Source: Alphaproteobacteria bacterium
Lineage (GTDB): Bacteria; Pseudomonadota; Alphaproteobacteria; RF32; CAG-239
Direction of reading: 5' to 3'
DNA: 64,000 nt
NCBI GenBank assembly: GCA_017480745.1
Contig: JAFUSA010000009.1
Coordinates: 58,770-122,769 of the forward strand
In this document: positions 30,463 through 38,272 of the stretch, piece after piece
How the letters are laid out: each line of letters begins with the position of its first letter
Numbering within the stretch: position 1 is the stretch's first letter
Program-made: the position numbers and the translations under genes
The notes under the pieces: generated by a model
Seen by the model: only the letters and a program-made list of their open reading frames with translations
The model's database searches: none
Told to the model about the DNA's origin: nothing

Positions 30463-33336
30463 ATGGCTGATACAACAAATTATGACGAAATGACATCGTT
30501 TGATTTATATGCCAAACATAAGTCGTTGCTTGCCAGTGTAGAGGCTCGTGTTAGTGCCGGAGAAGATGCTAACAGCGACGAGTTGCAGGCAATAATTCAA
30601 GAAGCCGCGCAAATAAAAGAATATGCCGAAAAGCAGTTGAATGAAACTACGTTAGATCGCGATAATGCGCCGATGGTAAATGACTATGTTGGCATAATGA
30701 AAACTGCCGATTCGGAATATGTTTATGCTCAGGAAGACGAGCTCAAACAACATTTGCAGGATTATGATGAAACATACGGTTTAGACGGGAATTTGCCGGA
30801 TGCACAAACGGTTCTGGCAAATCAAAACAAGTGGGTTGAATTAACAGTTGATGATAAATTTGTTATTCCGGAAGATATGAAGGAAGACGAAGGGTTTAAA
30901 AGATTAGCTCAATCAGATCCGGAAACTACTCGTGAAACACTCAACCTTTTGCGCTCGATGACTTTGACCGAGTTGGCTTTGGAAACTCCGGAAGAGGACG
31001 AAGAAGCCGCTCAAAGACGTTATATGGAAAAATTGGGAGAAGTCAGCTCAAGATATCAAACCAGTGTAAATTCTCAAATTCAAGCCTTTGATAATTCAGA
31101 TGACGAACAGAAAAAATGGCTTGACGGCTATCTGAAAAACAGAAATATAACTCAGGATCAGTGGGATGAAGCAGAGAAAGATCCGGATAAAAAGAAAGAA
31201 CAGGAAGCCGATTTCGTTAATTATGTAATTTCCGGAATATATACGGCAAATAACGGCGTATATACGGAAAATAACGCCATGTATGCATCGCGTATGGCAC
31301 AAAAAGTCGGGTTGGATGAAGTTGTTGCACCGGCAAAGGAACAAAAAAGAACATTCACGCAAAAACACCCTAAATTAATGAAATTCCTTAAAGAAGGTGT
31401 TAAAAATGTGGTTCAGAGCGGGGTTGCTTTGGTTGCGGCAGGTCCGATCGGTTTAACAGCAATTTCCGGATGGAAACTTAAAAGTACGGTAATGTCTTCA
31501 TGGAAAAATTATAAATCACAAACCGAAGGCAAACCTTCTGCAAAAGGATTTTTCAATTATCTGCGTAATAATAAAGAAGAAGCCTTTAATTTGGCCAAAC
31601 AAGCTTTAATGTTTGGTGTTTCCGCAGCCTTTACAGGGGCTATGGCTGCTACCGGCGTATTATCTTTCGGTGCACTCGGCAGTGTTGCCGGTTTAGGCGC
31701 GGCCAGCGCAGGACAAGCAGTGGCAATGAGCGCATTAAAAATGAAAATGATGGGCGCTTTAACAGCGGTTACCAGTGCCGGTTCTTATATGTTTGCCCGC
31801 AATAAACTTAAACCAAAGGAAAAAGAACTTAAAGCAATTTTGGCCAAATACGCTCCAACACAGGAAGAGGGTGAACCTCAACCTCAGAAAAAAGGATTTT
31901 GGGGCAAGATAGTTTCTAAGTTTTCCAAAAAGAAAGATCCGGCAGATGAAATGTATTCTAAATTAACCGGTGTATGGAAAGATTTGGGCGACGAACAAAA
32001 AGTTGAAGCCTTGCTCAGCAGCTATGCTCCAAATATGACAGCCGAAGACAAAGCTGCCGTAATTCAGTTAGCCAAAGATGTCCAAGATATTAAGGCCGGT
32101 TCATACGGCGCTCTTGCCGGTACGGCGATTGGTATCGGTTTAGCTTCTGCTCCTGATATAGCGAATGCGATGAACGCCGAACACAGCGAAGCTCCTGCTG
32201 CACCGGCGCAGGAAGCACCGGCACAAGAAGCTCCGGCACAAGAAACACCGGCACAAGAGGCTCCGGCACAAGAAACACCGGCACAAGAAGCACCAGCTCA
32301 AGAGGCACCGGCACCGGAAGCTGCTGTTGAGGCGCATGCTCTTACAGCCGAACAATTGGGTCCTGATACTGATTTGTATAAAGCAACACAAATCGGACCG
32401 ACGGTTATTTATAAAAAGTTGGTTGATATGGGTGTTATGAGTCAGGAAGATGCTGATAAAATTATGGCAGATGAAGGACGTTCTTATATTCCGTCACGTG
32501 TTTTACGTGAACACTTGCAGGATGATATAAAGTTTACGCCGGAACAGGAAAAAGAGTTTAATGACTTTATCAACGACAAGCAAACTTTCCAAAAGCTGTG
32601 TGATGAAGAAAATGCTAAGGCCGGAATTTATCACGGAGGGCATGGTAACGGCGGACACAGCGGTGTCGATAGTGGAGAAAGTAAAGTTGACAATGTTGAT
32701 GGCGGAAAGACCACTGTTGAAGATGGACAACAAAAAGAACTGACTGAAAACGAAAAGAAAATTGTTGAACTTAAAGGACGGGTTAAGAATACCGGTATCT
32801 TTAATAAAAAACATGAATTTGAAGCTCAGGTCGAATCTACCGGTAATTTCCGCGGAGATGTTGATGAGTATGCCAAAGCCTATGCTATGCATAAAAAAGG
32901 CATTACAAATCCGGCTGATTTAGACGATGCCAAATATTCAGTATCCGGCAGAATGAACGACAGCGAGGGTGTTGAGCATAAGTTTAAGGTTAAAAACGAT
33001 GGCGATACCCATTCCGTTAAAGTTGATGGTGCCACGGTAAAAACCCGTACGGTTGATGTTGGCGAAAGTCAACACACGGTAACAACTTACAAAAATATGC
33101 AAGCAGATGCCTCAACCGTTGGCGCAGAAGATGGAACCAAACCGGATAAGATGATTGGCGCAGTAAGCGATGATAAAGGCAATCATACCGTATATGTGAA
33201 AGATGGTGATACCAAGAAAGTCTATGAAGTAAAAGTAGATAAAGATGGTAATTCCACCCAAACAGAAAGCAACCTAAGCGCATCTAAGGTTAAAAGCGTA
33301 TTGGGAAAATACGGTAAAGGTGGCACAAGTCGCTAA
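30463..33336 (+). CDS. Large protein with hydrophobic blocks and PAQE-repeat linker
   Basis: I do not recognise a family. The 957-residue protein starts at 30463 behind AAAGGAG. The N-terminal part (about 1–290) is acidic and helical. Hydrophobic Ala/Gly-rich blocks follow at about 312–340, 379–442 and 546–566, then a linker (about 576–620) built of PAQEA/PAQET repeats. Next come a small helical region and a Gly/His-rich stretch (HGGHGNGGHSG). A C-terminal hydrophilic region rich in Asp, Lys and Val has weakly repeated strands (KVKNDGDTHSVKVDG, VYVKDGDTKKVYEVKVDKDG). There is no signal peptide. It directly precedes the type IV secretion locus but has its own promoter and terminator. It could be a secreted substrate or a cell-envelope protein; the sequence does not decide. 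Confidence 0.7.
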   Translation: MADTTNYDEMTSFDLYAKHKSLLASVEARVSAGEDANSDELQAIIQEAAQIKEYAEKQLNETTLDRDNAPMVNDYVGIMKTADSEYVYAQEDELKQHLQDYDETYGLDGNLPDAQTVLANQNKWVELTVDDKFVIPEDMKEDEGFKRLAQSDPETTRETLNLLRSMTLTELALETPEEDEEAAQRRYMEKLGEVSSRYQTSVNSQIQAFDNSDDEQKKWLDGYLKNRNITQDQWDEAEKDPDKKKEQEADFVNYVISGIYTANNGVYTENNAMYASRMAQKVGLDEVVAPAKEQKRTFTQKHPKLMKFLKEGVKNVVQSGVALVAAGPIGLTAISGWKLKSTVMSSWKNYKSQTEGKPSAKGFFNYLRNNKEEAFNLAKQALMFGVSAAFTGAMAATGVLSFGALGSVAGLGAASAGQAVAMSALKMKMMGALTAVTSAGSYMFARNKLKPKEKELKAILAKYAPTQEEGEPQPQKKGFWGKIVSKFSKKKDPADEMYSKLTGVWKDLGDEQKVEALLSSYAPNMTAEDKAAVIQLAKDVQDIKAGSYGALAGTAIGIGLASAPDIANAMNAEHSEAPAAPAQEAPAQEAPAQETPAQEAPAQETPAQEAPAQEAPAPEAAVEAHALTAEQLGPDTDLYKATQIGPTVIYKKLVDMGVMSQEDADKIMADEGRSYIPSRVLREHLQDDIKFTPEQEKEFNDFINDKQTFQKLCDEENAKAGIYHGGHGNGGHSGVDSGESKVDNVDGGKTTVEDGQQKELTENEKKIVELKGRVKNTGIFNKKHEFEAQVESTGNFRGDVDEYAKAYAMHKKGITNPADLDDAKYSVSGRMNDSEGVEHKFKVKNDGDTHSVKVDGATVKTRTVDVGESQHTVTTYKNMQADASTVGAEDGTKPDKMIGAVSDDKGNHTVYVKDGDTKKVYEVKVDKDGNSTQTESNLSASKVKSVLGKYGKGGTSR

Positions 33337-33353
33337 CCTGAACGGTAACACAA

Positions 33354-33393
33354 AAATCGCCCGCTTTTTATGACGCGGGCGATCGTTTTTTTT
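33354..33393 (+). terminator. Strong terminator before the secretion locus
   Basis: A 9-bp stem ATCGCCCGC/GCGGGCGAT followed by a run of eight T. Confidence 0.9.
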
Positions 33394-33552
33394 AGTGGAA
33401 AATACATTTTTGCATTAAGGCGATTTGTTATCAATTTTTTTACTTTTTAGTGCTATCAGCAAGTCATATGTTTTTATAATGCTAAATATGAAATTTTTGT
33501 TACATGGCTTTTTATTTAGTAAAAACAAATACTTAATAAAAACAAAGAATGC

Positions 33553-33581
33553 TTGAATTTTTTTATAAATTGAGTTATTAT
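33553..33581 (+). promoter_or_regulatory. Promoter of the type IV secretion locus
   Basis: TTGAAT, a 17-nt spacer and TATTAT, 37 bases before the first VirB2-like gene. The 160 bases upstream, back to the terminator, are AT-rich with nothing else I can identify. Confidence 0.7.
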
Positions 33582-33617
33582 GAAAATGTATAGAGAAATT
33601 TATTTAGGAGAAAAGAA

Positions 33618-33989
33618 ATGAAATTCTTAAAGAATAATATGTTCACACTTCTTTCTATGGTGTTTTTGTTCACCATGGTTATGATGGGTGATGCAAGCGC
33701 AACTGTGGCTGACGGTACACACGCTTCCGTATTCGGAACAGCCAGAGGTAAGTTGCTTAACTTGTTCCGTAACGCCAAAATGGTTGTATTCGTAATTGGC
33801 GGTTTCGGTTTGATTGCTTTGGCTTTCCAAGCCGTTTTCGGCAAAGTTAAATGGGCTTGGTTTGCTGCTTTGGCTTTTGGTTTGGCAGTTGTTGCCGCCG
33901 CCGGTGCCATTGTTGAATACGCATCCAACACAACAGGTGACTCTTCTGGTTTCAGCGATTCCCTGCTTGGTGGTACAGGAGACGCCTAA
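33618..33989 (+). CDS. VirB2/TrbC-like pilin subunit, first copy
   Basis: This 123-residue protein has a signal peptide (about residues 1–29, cleavage near DASA-TVAD) and two hydrophobic helices (VVFVIGGFGLIALAFQAVFG and WAWFAALAFGLAVVAAAGAIV) separated by a short basic loop (KVKW). This is the topology of VirB2/TrbC pilins, the major extracellular pilus subunit of type IV secretion systems. It is the first gene of the locus, with AGGAG upstream. A perfect hairpin follows the stop, which would favour high expression of this gene relative to those downstream. Confidence 0.85.
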   Translation: MKFLKNNMFTLLSMVFLFTMVMMGDASATVADGTHASVFGTARGKLLNLFRNAKMVVFVIGGFGLIALAFQAVFGKVKWAWFAALAFGLAVVAAAGAIVEYASNTTGDSSGFSDSLLGGTGDA

Positions 33990-34000
33990 TAAATACAGAA

Positions 34001-34026
34001 CGGAGAAAGGGATCGCCCTTTCTCCG
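34001..34026 (+). other. Perfect intercistronic hairpin between the two VirB2-like genes
   Basis: CGGAGAAAGGG-ATCG-CCCTTTCTCCG is an 11-bp perfect stem with a 4-nt loop. No T run follows, so it is unlikely to be an efficient intrinsic terminator. It probably stabilises the 3' end of the upstream pilin message. Confidence 0.8.
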
Positions 34027-34059
34027 CCCTGCGTATAGTTTGGTGAAAGGAGGATAATT

Positions 34060-34380
34060 ATGTTGTTTAATAATATAAAGAAATTTTTATATAATAACAA
34101 ATACACCTTATGTATGGTGCTTTCTTTATTTTTTTACACAACAGATGCTTTTGCCGTGTTTGAGAGTTTGACCACCGCCGGTGAAACTATTTTTGCGGGA
34201 TTGAAAAAAATCATTTATCCGGCAGCCACCATCGGCGTTGCCTGTGTTTGTATCGGCGGAATGTTTGGAAACTTCAACTGGAAATGGTTGATAGCCATTT
34301 TGCTGGGTGTGTTTATTATTGCCTATGCCAACCAAACACAACAGTTGGCAACCGGAGCCGATATGAGTGGGGCCGGCTGA
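34060..34380 (+). CDS. VirB2/TrbC-like pilin subunit, second copy
   Basis: This 106-residue protein has an N-terminal signal sequence (cleavage near DAFA-VFE) and two hydrophobic helices (IIYPAATIGVACVCIGGMFG and WLIAILLGVFIIAYA) around the short loop NFNWK. The topology is the same as the preceding pilin, but sequence identity is low and two cysteines lie in the first helix. GAAAGGAGG precedes the ATG. Two VirB2-like subunits in tandem suggest a major and a minor pilin, or subunits expressed under different conditions. Confidence 0.8.
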   Translation: MLFNNIKKFLYNNKYTLCMVLSLFFYTTDAFAVFESLTTAGETIFAGLKKIIYPAATIGVACVCIGGMFGNFNWKWLIAILLGVFIIAYANQTQQLATGADMSGAG

Positions 34381-34423
34381 TATAAATCTGTTGATATAAC
34401 CGCATTCCCAAGGGATGAATTGT

Positions 34424-34870
34424 ATGAAAAAGTTGTTTTGGGTATTATGTTTTTGTTTAATATATGTTCCGACTGCCGGTGCGTATATTGACGATACGGA
34501 TTTGGAGGGTGCTCAGACTTCGGCGGGCGATCAAAATACCAATCTTTATCAACTTAATAACAAGGAAATGTTGGCGCTCAAAAAGCTTAAAATGGTGGAC
34601 GAGATAAGCTATAAACAGGAAAATATCGGCAAAACTGTAAGGGTTGAAGATATAGACTCATACATTAATGTTGAAAAAAATATGGAAGATGCCAAAGCTT
34701 TGAAAAAAATTCTCAGCGATGTTAAAGCTCTTTGCAAAAATCCGCGTAATTTAGTGATAAAAGATACTAAAAGTGCCTATGAGGAAATCGGGAAAATAGT
34801 GCATTCCGGCAAAAGTGATCATTTTGTGGTGCAGGCTTTACGAGGACAGTTAGGGAGAAAAAGTCGATGA
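34424..34870 (+). CDS. Exported protein of the secretion locus
   Basis: I do not recognise this 148-residue protein. It has a Sec signal peptide (MKKLFWVLCFCLIYVPTAGA). The mature region is helical and charged (NKEMLALKKLKMVDEISYKQE) with a single later cysteine (ALCKNPRN). The start at 34424 lies 9 bases after AAGGG; an ATG at 34415 is too close to that site. It overlaps the VirB3 gene by 4 bases, so it is part of the same operon. It sits between the VirB2-like genes and virB3. It is probably periplasmic. Confidence 0.65.
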   Translation: MKKLFWVLCFCLIYVPTAGAYIDDTDLEGAQTSAGDQNTNLYQLNNKEMLALKKLKMVDEISYKQENIGKTVRVEDIDSYINVEKNMEDAKALKKILSDVKALCKNPRNLVIKDTKSAYEEIGKIVHSGKSDHFVVQALRGQLGRKSR

Positions 34871-35157
34871 GAGAAGATATTTTGAAAGCCGTGGCGCAGC
34901 CGCCGAAAATTTTATGGGCACCGATGATTCCGGCTATTATAAATTTGGGAGTTCAATTTCCGATGATGTTTATCGGAATTGGTATGGCCGATGTTAACCC
35001 GTTGTTTTTTGTTACATTGATTATAATGTCGCATGTTGCACTTGTTTTTGCCGGTTTAAAAGAACCGCACCTTTCAACAATGATGCAGGGCTACGGGCAA
35101 ACATATATGAAAACAATTAATTTATACGCAGTGCAGGGAAATAAGTTTGAGCCATGA
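34867..35157 (+). CDS. virB3: VirB3-like inner-membrane protein
   Basis: A 96-residue protein with the VirB3/TrbD layout: a short N-terminal segment ending in a Pro-rich turn (AQPPKILWAPMIP), two adjacent hydrophobic stretches (residues about 20–65), and a C-terminal basic/aromatic tail starting KEPHL. VirB3 works with the VirB4 ATPase at the inner membrane, and virB4 follows with a 4-base overlap. The family is small and poorly conserved; context makes the call firm. Confidence 0.85.
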   Translation: MREDILKAVAQPPKILWAPMIPAIINLGVQFPMMFIGIGMADVNPLFFVTLIIMSHVALVFAGLKEPHLSTMMQGYGQTYMKTINLYAVQGNKFEP

Positions 35158-37583
35158 ATGATTTTGATTTTTTCAGTATATTTGTGCAAGGTCTGAACAA
35201 TATTGAAGTTGCTGTGGCAATTATAGGTATTGTTTCAGCGGCTTCTTTTGCTATTTTGCTTTCCAGCCGGTTTGGCAACTGGATATTGCCACAACCTCGC
35301 GAATCTCGTGTTTCGGACTTTTTACCTTTTCAAAAACTGATGTCTGACGGCGTTACCATTCAATGTCGCAACAACTCATATGCTCGAGTGTTTCGTTTGG
35401 AGGGAACCGATTTGGCGTCGGCTACTCTTGAACAGGCGTATTCTATGATGTCGGCGCGAAAATCGTGGGTTGACGATATGGCAAATTTGCAAATTATCTG
35501 CCGTGTTATTACCACGCGTGATCATACTTCGTTAGAGAGTGAAAAAAAGGATTTTAATAACCCTATTTTGGAAACTGTTTCCAATATTTGGTTTGATAAT
35601 ATGAACAGAGTTTATGAAAATAAACACTATATTATTTTGTCGGTTATTGATCGCAAGGACGCGCTTAAAGATTTGAACTATGCATCGCAAAGCCTGATTT
35701 CTACTCTTGGGGATTACGGAGTGCACCCTATGTATGAAACAGACACAAGTTCACCGATGGAAAGTCCGTTTTATTTATTTTCGCACTTATGCAGTCCGGT
35801 ATCCTTACCAACCCCGAAAGTGCGTAATACCGAGGGTGCAAGATTATGCGAGATGCTAACTTCGGATCATATTCATTTTACAAAGGAAGAAGGTGTTATA
35901 CACTTTTTTTCGGGCGATAAGAGTGTTTATGAAATAGCTTTGGGTATTCGCGTCAGTGGTGATTCTATGGACGAGAGTATGATTTTTTCTTTGAACGCGA
36001 TTGATTGCGAGTTGATTTTGTTACACAACATACGTCCGATTTTTCGTGCCGAAGCAAAAGCTTTGTTAATGCAACAACAACGTATGGCCATGACAACCAG
36101 TTTATCAGGCGGTGTGGTTGATCAATATGCTACAGCTTTGGCAACTATTGATGATAGTGATAATGATTATCAATCGCTTTGTGAATATTCCATGACCATT
36201 ATTGTTAAGGCTCGTTCAAAAGAGGAATTGGAGTTTGGCGAATCCGAAGTTCAACGTATTTGTCGTTCATTCGGTATTACTCCGGTGCGTGAAGGTTGGG
36301 TAACACAAGCCATATTCTTTACTCAATTCCCGACGTATGATACATATCCGAGAACATATCGCTATTTATCGCGCGTTATTGCTATGGCAATAACTTTGGA
36401 TAAACCGGCTGAGGGTTTTGGAAAAAGCGACTGGGGACAAGGGGCAATTACCGTGTTCCGCACTATGTCAGGTTCAGCATATCGTTTTCAATTTCATGTG
36501 AGCAGTGAAGAATCTGCTGTGGCACACTGTTGCATTATCGGTCCGACCGGTCAAGGTAAAACAACTTTGCTGACTTTCTTAGCCGGACAAGCTATGCGTC
36601 ATGGTGATTTGCGGGTATTTTTCTTTGATCGTCACTTAGGTGCGCAAATCTTTACACGCGCTGTTAAAGGAGCATACGTAGGATTTGACGGAGATGAAAA
36701 AAATGTGTCTTTAAATCCGTTTGATTGTGCCAACACTCCGGAAAACAGAGCTTTCTTACGCCGCTGGTTAAAGTCGATAACAATGGTTGATGATGCTTTG
36801 GCAGATAGAGAAGTAGCCCGTGCGGTTACTACGGCTTTTGATTATTTACGTCCGGAAGAACGTTTGTTGAAAAATCTGTATAAGAGTTGCTTTTCGCCAA
36901 CCGGAAATATGCGTCGCGAGCTCTATCGTTGGGTAAATCCGGAACAATACGGAGCAATTTTTAACGGTCAGGATGATAGTTTGGATTTGAAGAGTCGCCG
37001 TTTTATGGCTTTTGACTTTACTCATATTTTTGAAGATGAAAATTTGGCACCGGCGGTAATCAGTTACATTATGCACCGTATTCAGGCGGAAACAGGCGAA
37101 ACTGGAGTGCCGTCACTTATTATGATTGATGAGACCGCACCAATGCTTAAACACCCTATGTTTAGGGATTATTTCATTATAGGTTTGCAAGAGGGACGTA
37201 AAAAACGGCAAGCATATCTCTGCGCATTCCAACAGCCGAATATTGTTGATAAGTTGGGAGTGGGCGAGGTTATTCGCGGTCAATGTCAAACCGTTATTTT
37301 CTTCCGCAATCCGCAAGCACAGGTTGAAGACTATGCTAACTGGAATTTAACACAGAGCGAACTCGATTTTATTTTCGGTAAGTCATATCGTGATTGCCCG
37401 TATGCGATTTTACTTTCGCGTCCGGTTACAGGCGAATCTGTTGTTTTGGATGTTAATTTAGGCGGGTTGGGCAAATATCTGCGAATCTATAACTCCGGTC
37501 GTAAGAATGTGTTGTTGGTTCAACAGTTAATTAAAGAATACGGAGAAGATGGATTTGTTACAAAATATTTAAATATTGCATAG
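35154..37583 (+). CDS. virB4: VirB4 ATPase of the type IV secretion system
   Basis: This 809-residue ATPase powers pilus assembly and substrate transfer. It has an N-terminal membrane-proximal hydrophobic stretch (AVAIIGIVSAASFAILLSS), the CagE/TrbE/VirB N-domain, and Walker A GPTGQGKTTLL near residue 465. FFDRHLGAQIF, Walker B (PSLIMIDETAPML) and the conserved FQQPNIVDKLG / GQCQTVIFFRNPQAQVEDY stretch follow. Length and motif order are typical. It overlaps virB3 by 4 bases; a 74-base gap with a possible promoter follows. Confidence 0.95.
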   Translation: MNDFDFFSIFVQGLNNIEVAVAIIGIVSAASFAILLSSRFGNWILPQPRESRVSDFLPFQKLMSDGVTIQCRNNSYARVFRLEGTDLASATLEQAYSMMSARKSWVDDMANLQIICRVITTRDHTSLESEKKDFNNPILETVSNIWFDNMNRVYENKHYIILSVIDRKDALKDLNYASQSLISTLGDYGVHPMYETDTSSPMESPFYLFSHLCSPVSLPTPKVRNTEGARLCEMLTSDHIHFTKEEGVIHFFSGDKSVYEIALGIRVSGDSMDESMIFSLNAIDCELILLHNIRPIFRAEAKALLMQQQRMAMTTSLSGGVVDQYATALATIDDSDNDYQSLCEYSMTIIVKARSKEELEFGESEVQRICRSFGITPVREGWVTQAIFFTQFPTYDTYPRTYRYLSRVIAMAITLDKPAEGFGKSDWGQGAITVFRTMSGSAYRFQFHVSSEESAVAHCCIIGPTGQGKTTLLTFLAGQAMRHGDLRVFFFDRHLGAQIFTRAVKGAYVGFDGDEKNVSLNPFDCANTPENRAFLRRWLKSITMVDDALADREVARAVTTAFDYLRPEERLLKNLYKSCFSPTGNMRRELYRWVNPEQYGAIFNGQDDSLDLKSRRFMAFDFTHIFEDENLAPAVISYIMHRIQAETGETGVPSLIMIDETAPMLKHPMFRDYFIIGLQEGRKKRQAYLCAFQQPNIVDKLGVGEVIRGQCQTVIFFRNPQAQVEDYANWNLTQSELDFIFGKSYRDCPYAILLSRPVTGESVVLDVNLGGLGKYLRIYNSGRKNVLLVQQLIKEYGEDGFVTKYLNIA

Positions 37584-37598
37584 GTTTTTAAAAAAGTA

Positions 37599-37628
37599 TT
37601 TACTTTTTTGTTAAATTTCAGTTAGAAT
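37599..37628 (+). promoter_or_regulatory. Possible internal promoter after virB4
   Basis: TTTACT, an 18-nt spacer and TAGAAT in the virB4 to next-gene gap. Confidence 0.4.
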
Positions 37629-37657
37629 AGCACAGATGTGAAGTGTAGGAGGTTATT

Positions 37658-38215
37658 ATGAATATATTAAAGAAATTCAAGAGAACATTAATAATTACTC
37701 TTATGGCCTTCGGGTTTATCGGGAAGGCTTATGCGTTTCCTCTGCCAACCTTGGATCTTAAAGAAGCTGTGCAGTCAGTTCAAAATATTGCTAACCAGAT
37801 TCAGGAAATTAAGCAACAGATTGAAAGTAATTTACAAGCCGCGATGCAAATAGCCAATGAAGGGTATGCCGCTGCGGCAAATGATTTGTTTAGTAAAATT
37901 TCATCGATTGGTGGTAGTTTGGATAGATTCGGAAACAATATAAAGGGAATGATAGACAGCGCCAAAAGCAGTTTGAAAGAAGTTAAATCCATTATTGAAA
38001 ATCAAAAGAAAGAAATTGCTATGCGCGCCAATGGTATGATGTCGGAGCTTGCTAAACAACAAGCAGCACTGGAAAGGGCTGGTGCTCAGGCTAATGCTAT
38101 TCGTGAATTGGCCGAACGCGAAATGGAAAAACAAAAACAAGAAGCAGAAAAGCAAAAGAGCAACTTTAACAGAGCTTATAATTGGTTAGAAGGCAATCGC
38201 GCCATTAATCAATAA
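37658..38215 (+). CDS. Exported coiled-coil protein, possibly VirB5-like
   Basis: This 185-residue protein has a signal peptide (residues 1–27, cleavage near KAYA-FPLP) and an almost wholly helical mature part: QSVQNIANQIQEIKQQIESN at the start and a Lys/Glu/Gln-rich coiled coil at the end (LAEREMEKQKQEAEKQK). Position after virB4 and the helix following the signal peptide recall VirB5/TrbJ pilus-tip proteins. Sequence alone does not prove it. Similar openings recur in the later exported proteins of this block. Confidence 0.6.
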   Translation: MNILKKFKRTLIITLMAFGFIGKAYAFPLPTLDLKEAVQSVQNIANQIQEIKQQIESNLQAAMQIANEGYAAAANDLFSKISSIGGSLDRFGNNIKGMIDSAKSSLKEVKSIIENQKKEIAMRANGMMSELAKQQAALERAGAQANAIRELAEREMEKQKQEAEKQKSNFNRAYNWLEGNRAINQ

Positions 38216-38272
38216 AAATCGTAAGCAGTGAAGTTGTTTATGGGTGGTTGTGATTAATTAAGGAGTCGTATT

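Noticed and set aside
33627..34106. Minus-strand frame of 159 codons across the two VirB2-like genes
   Set aside because: It is antisense to two well-supported pilin genes and has no recognisable features.
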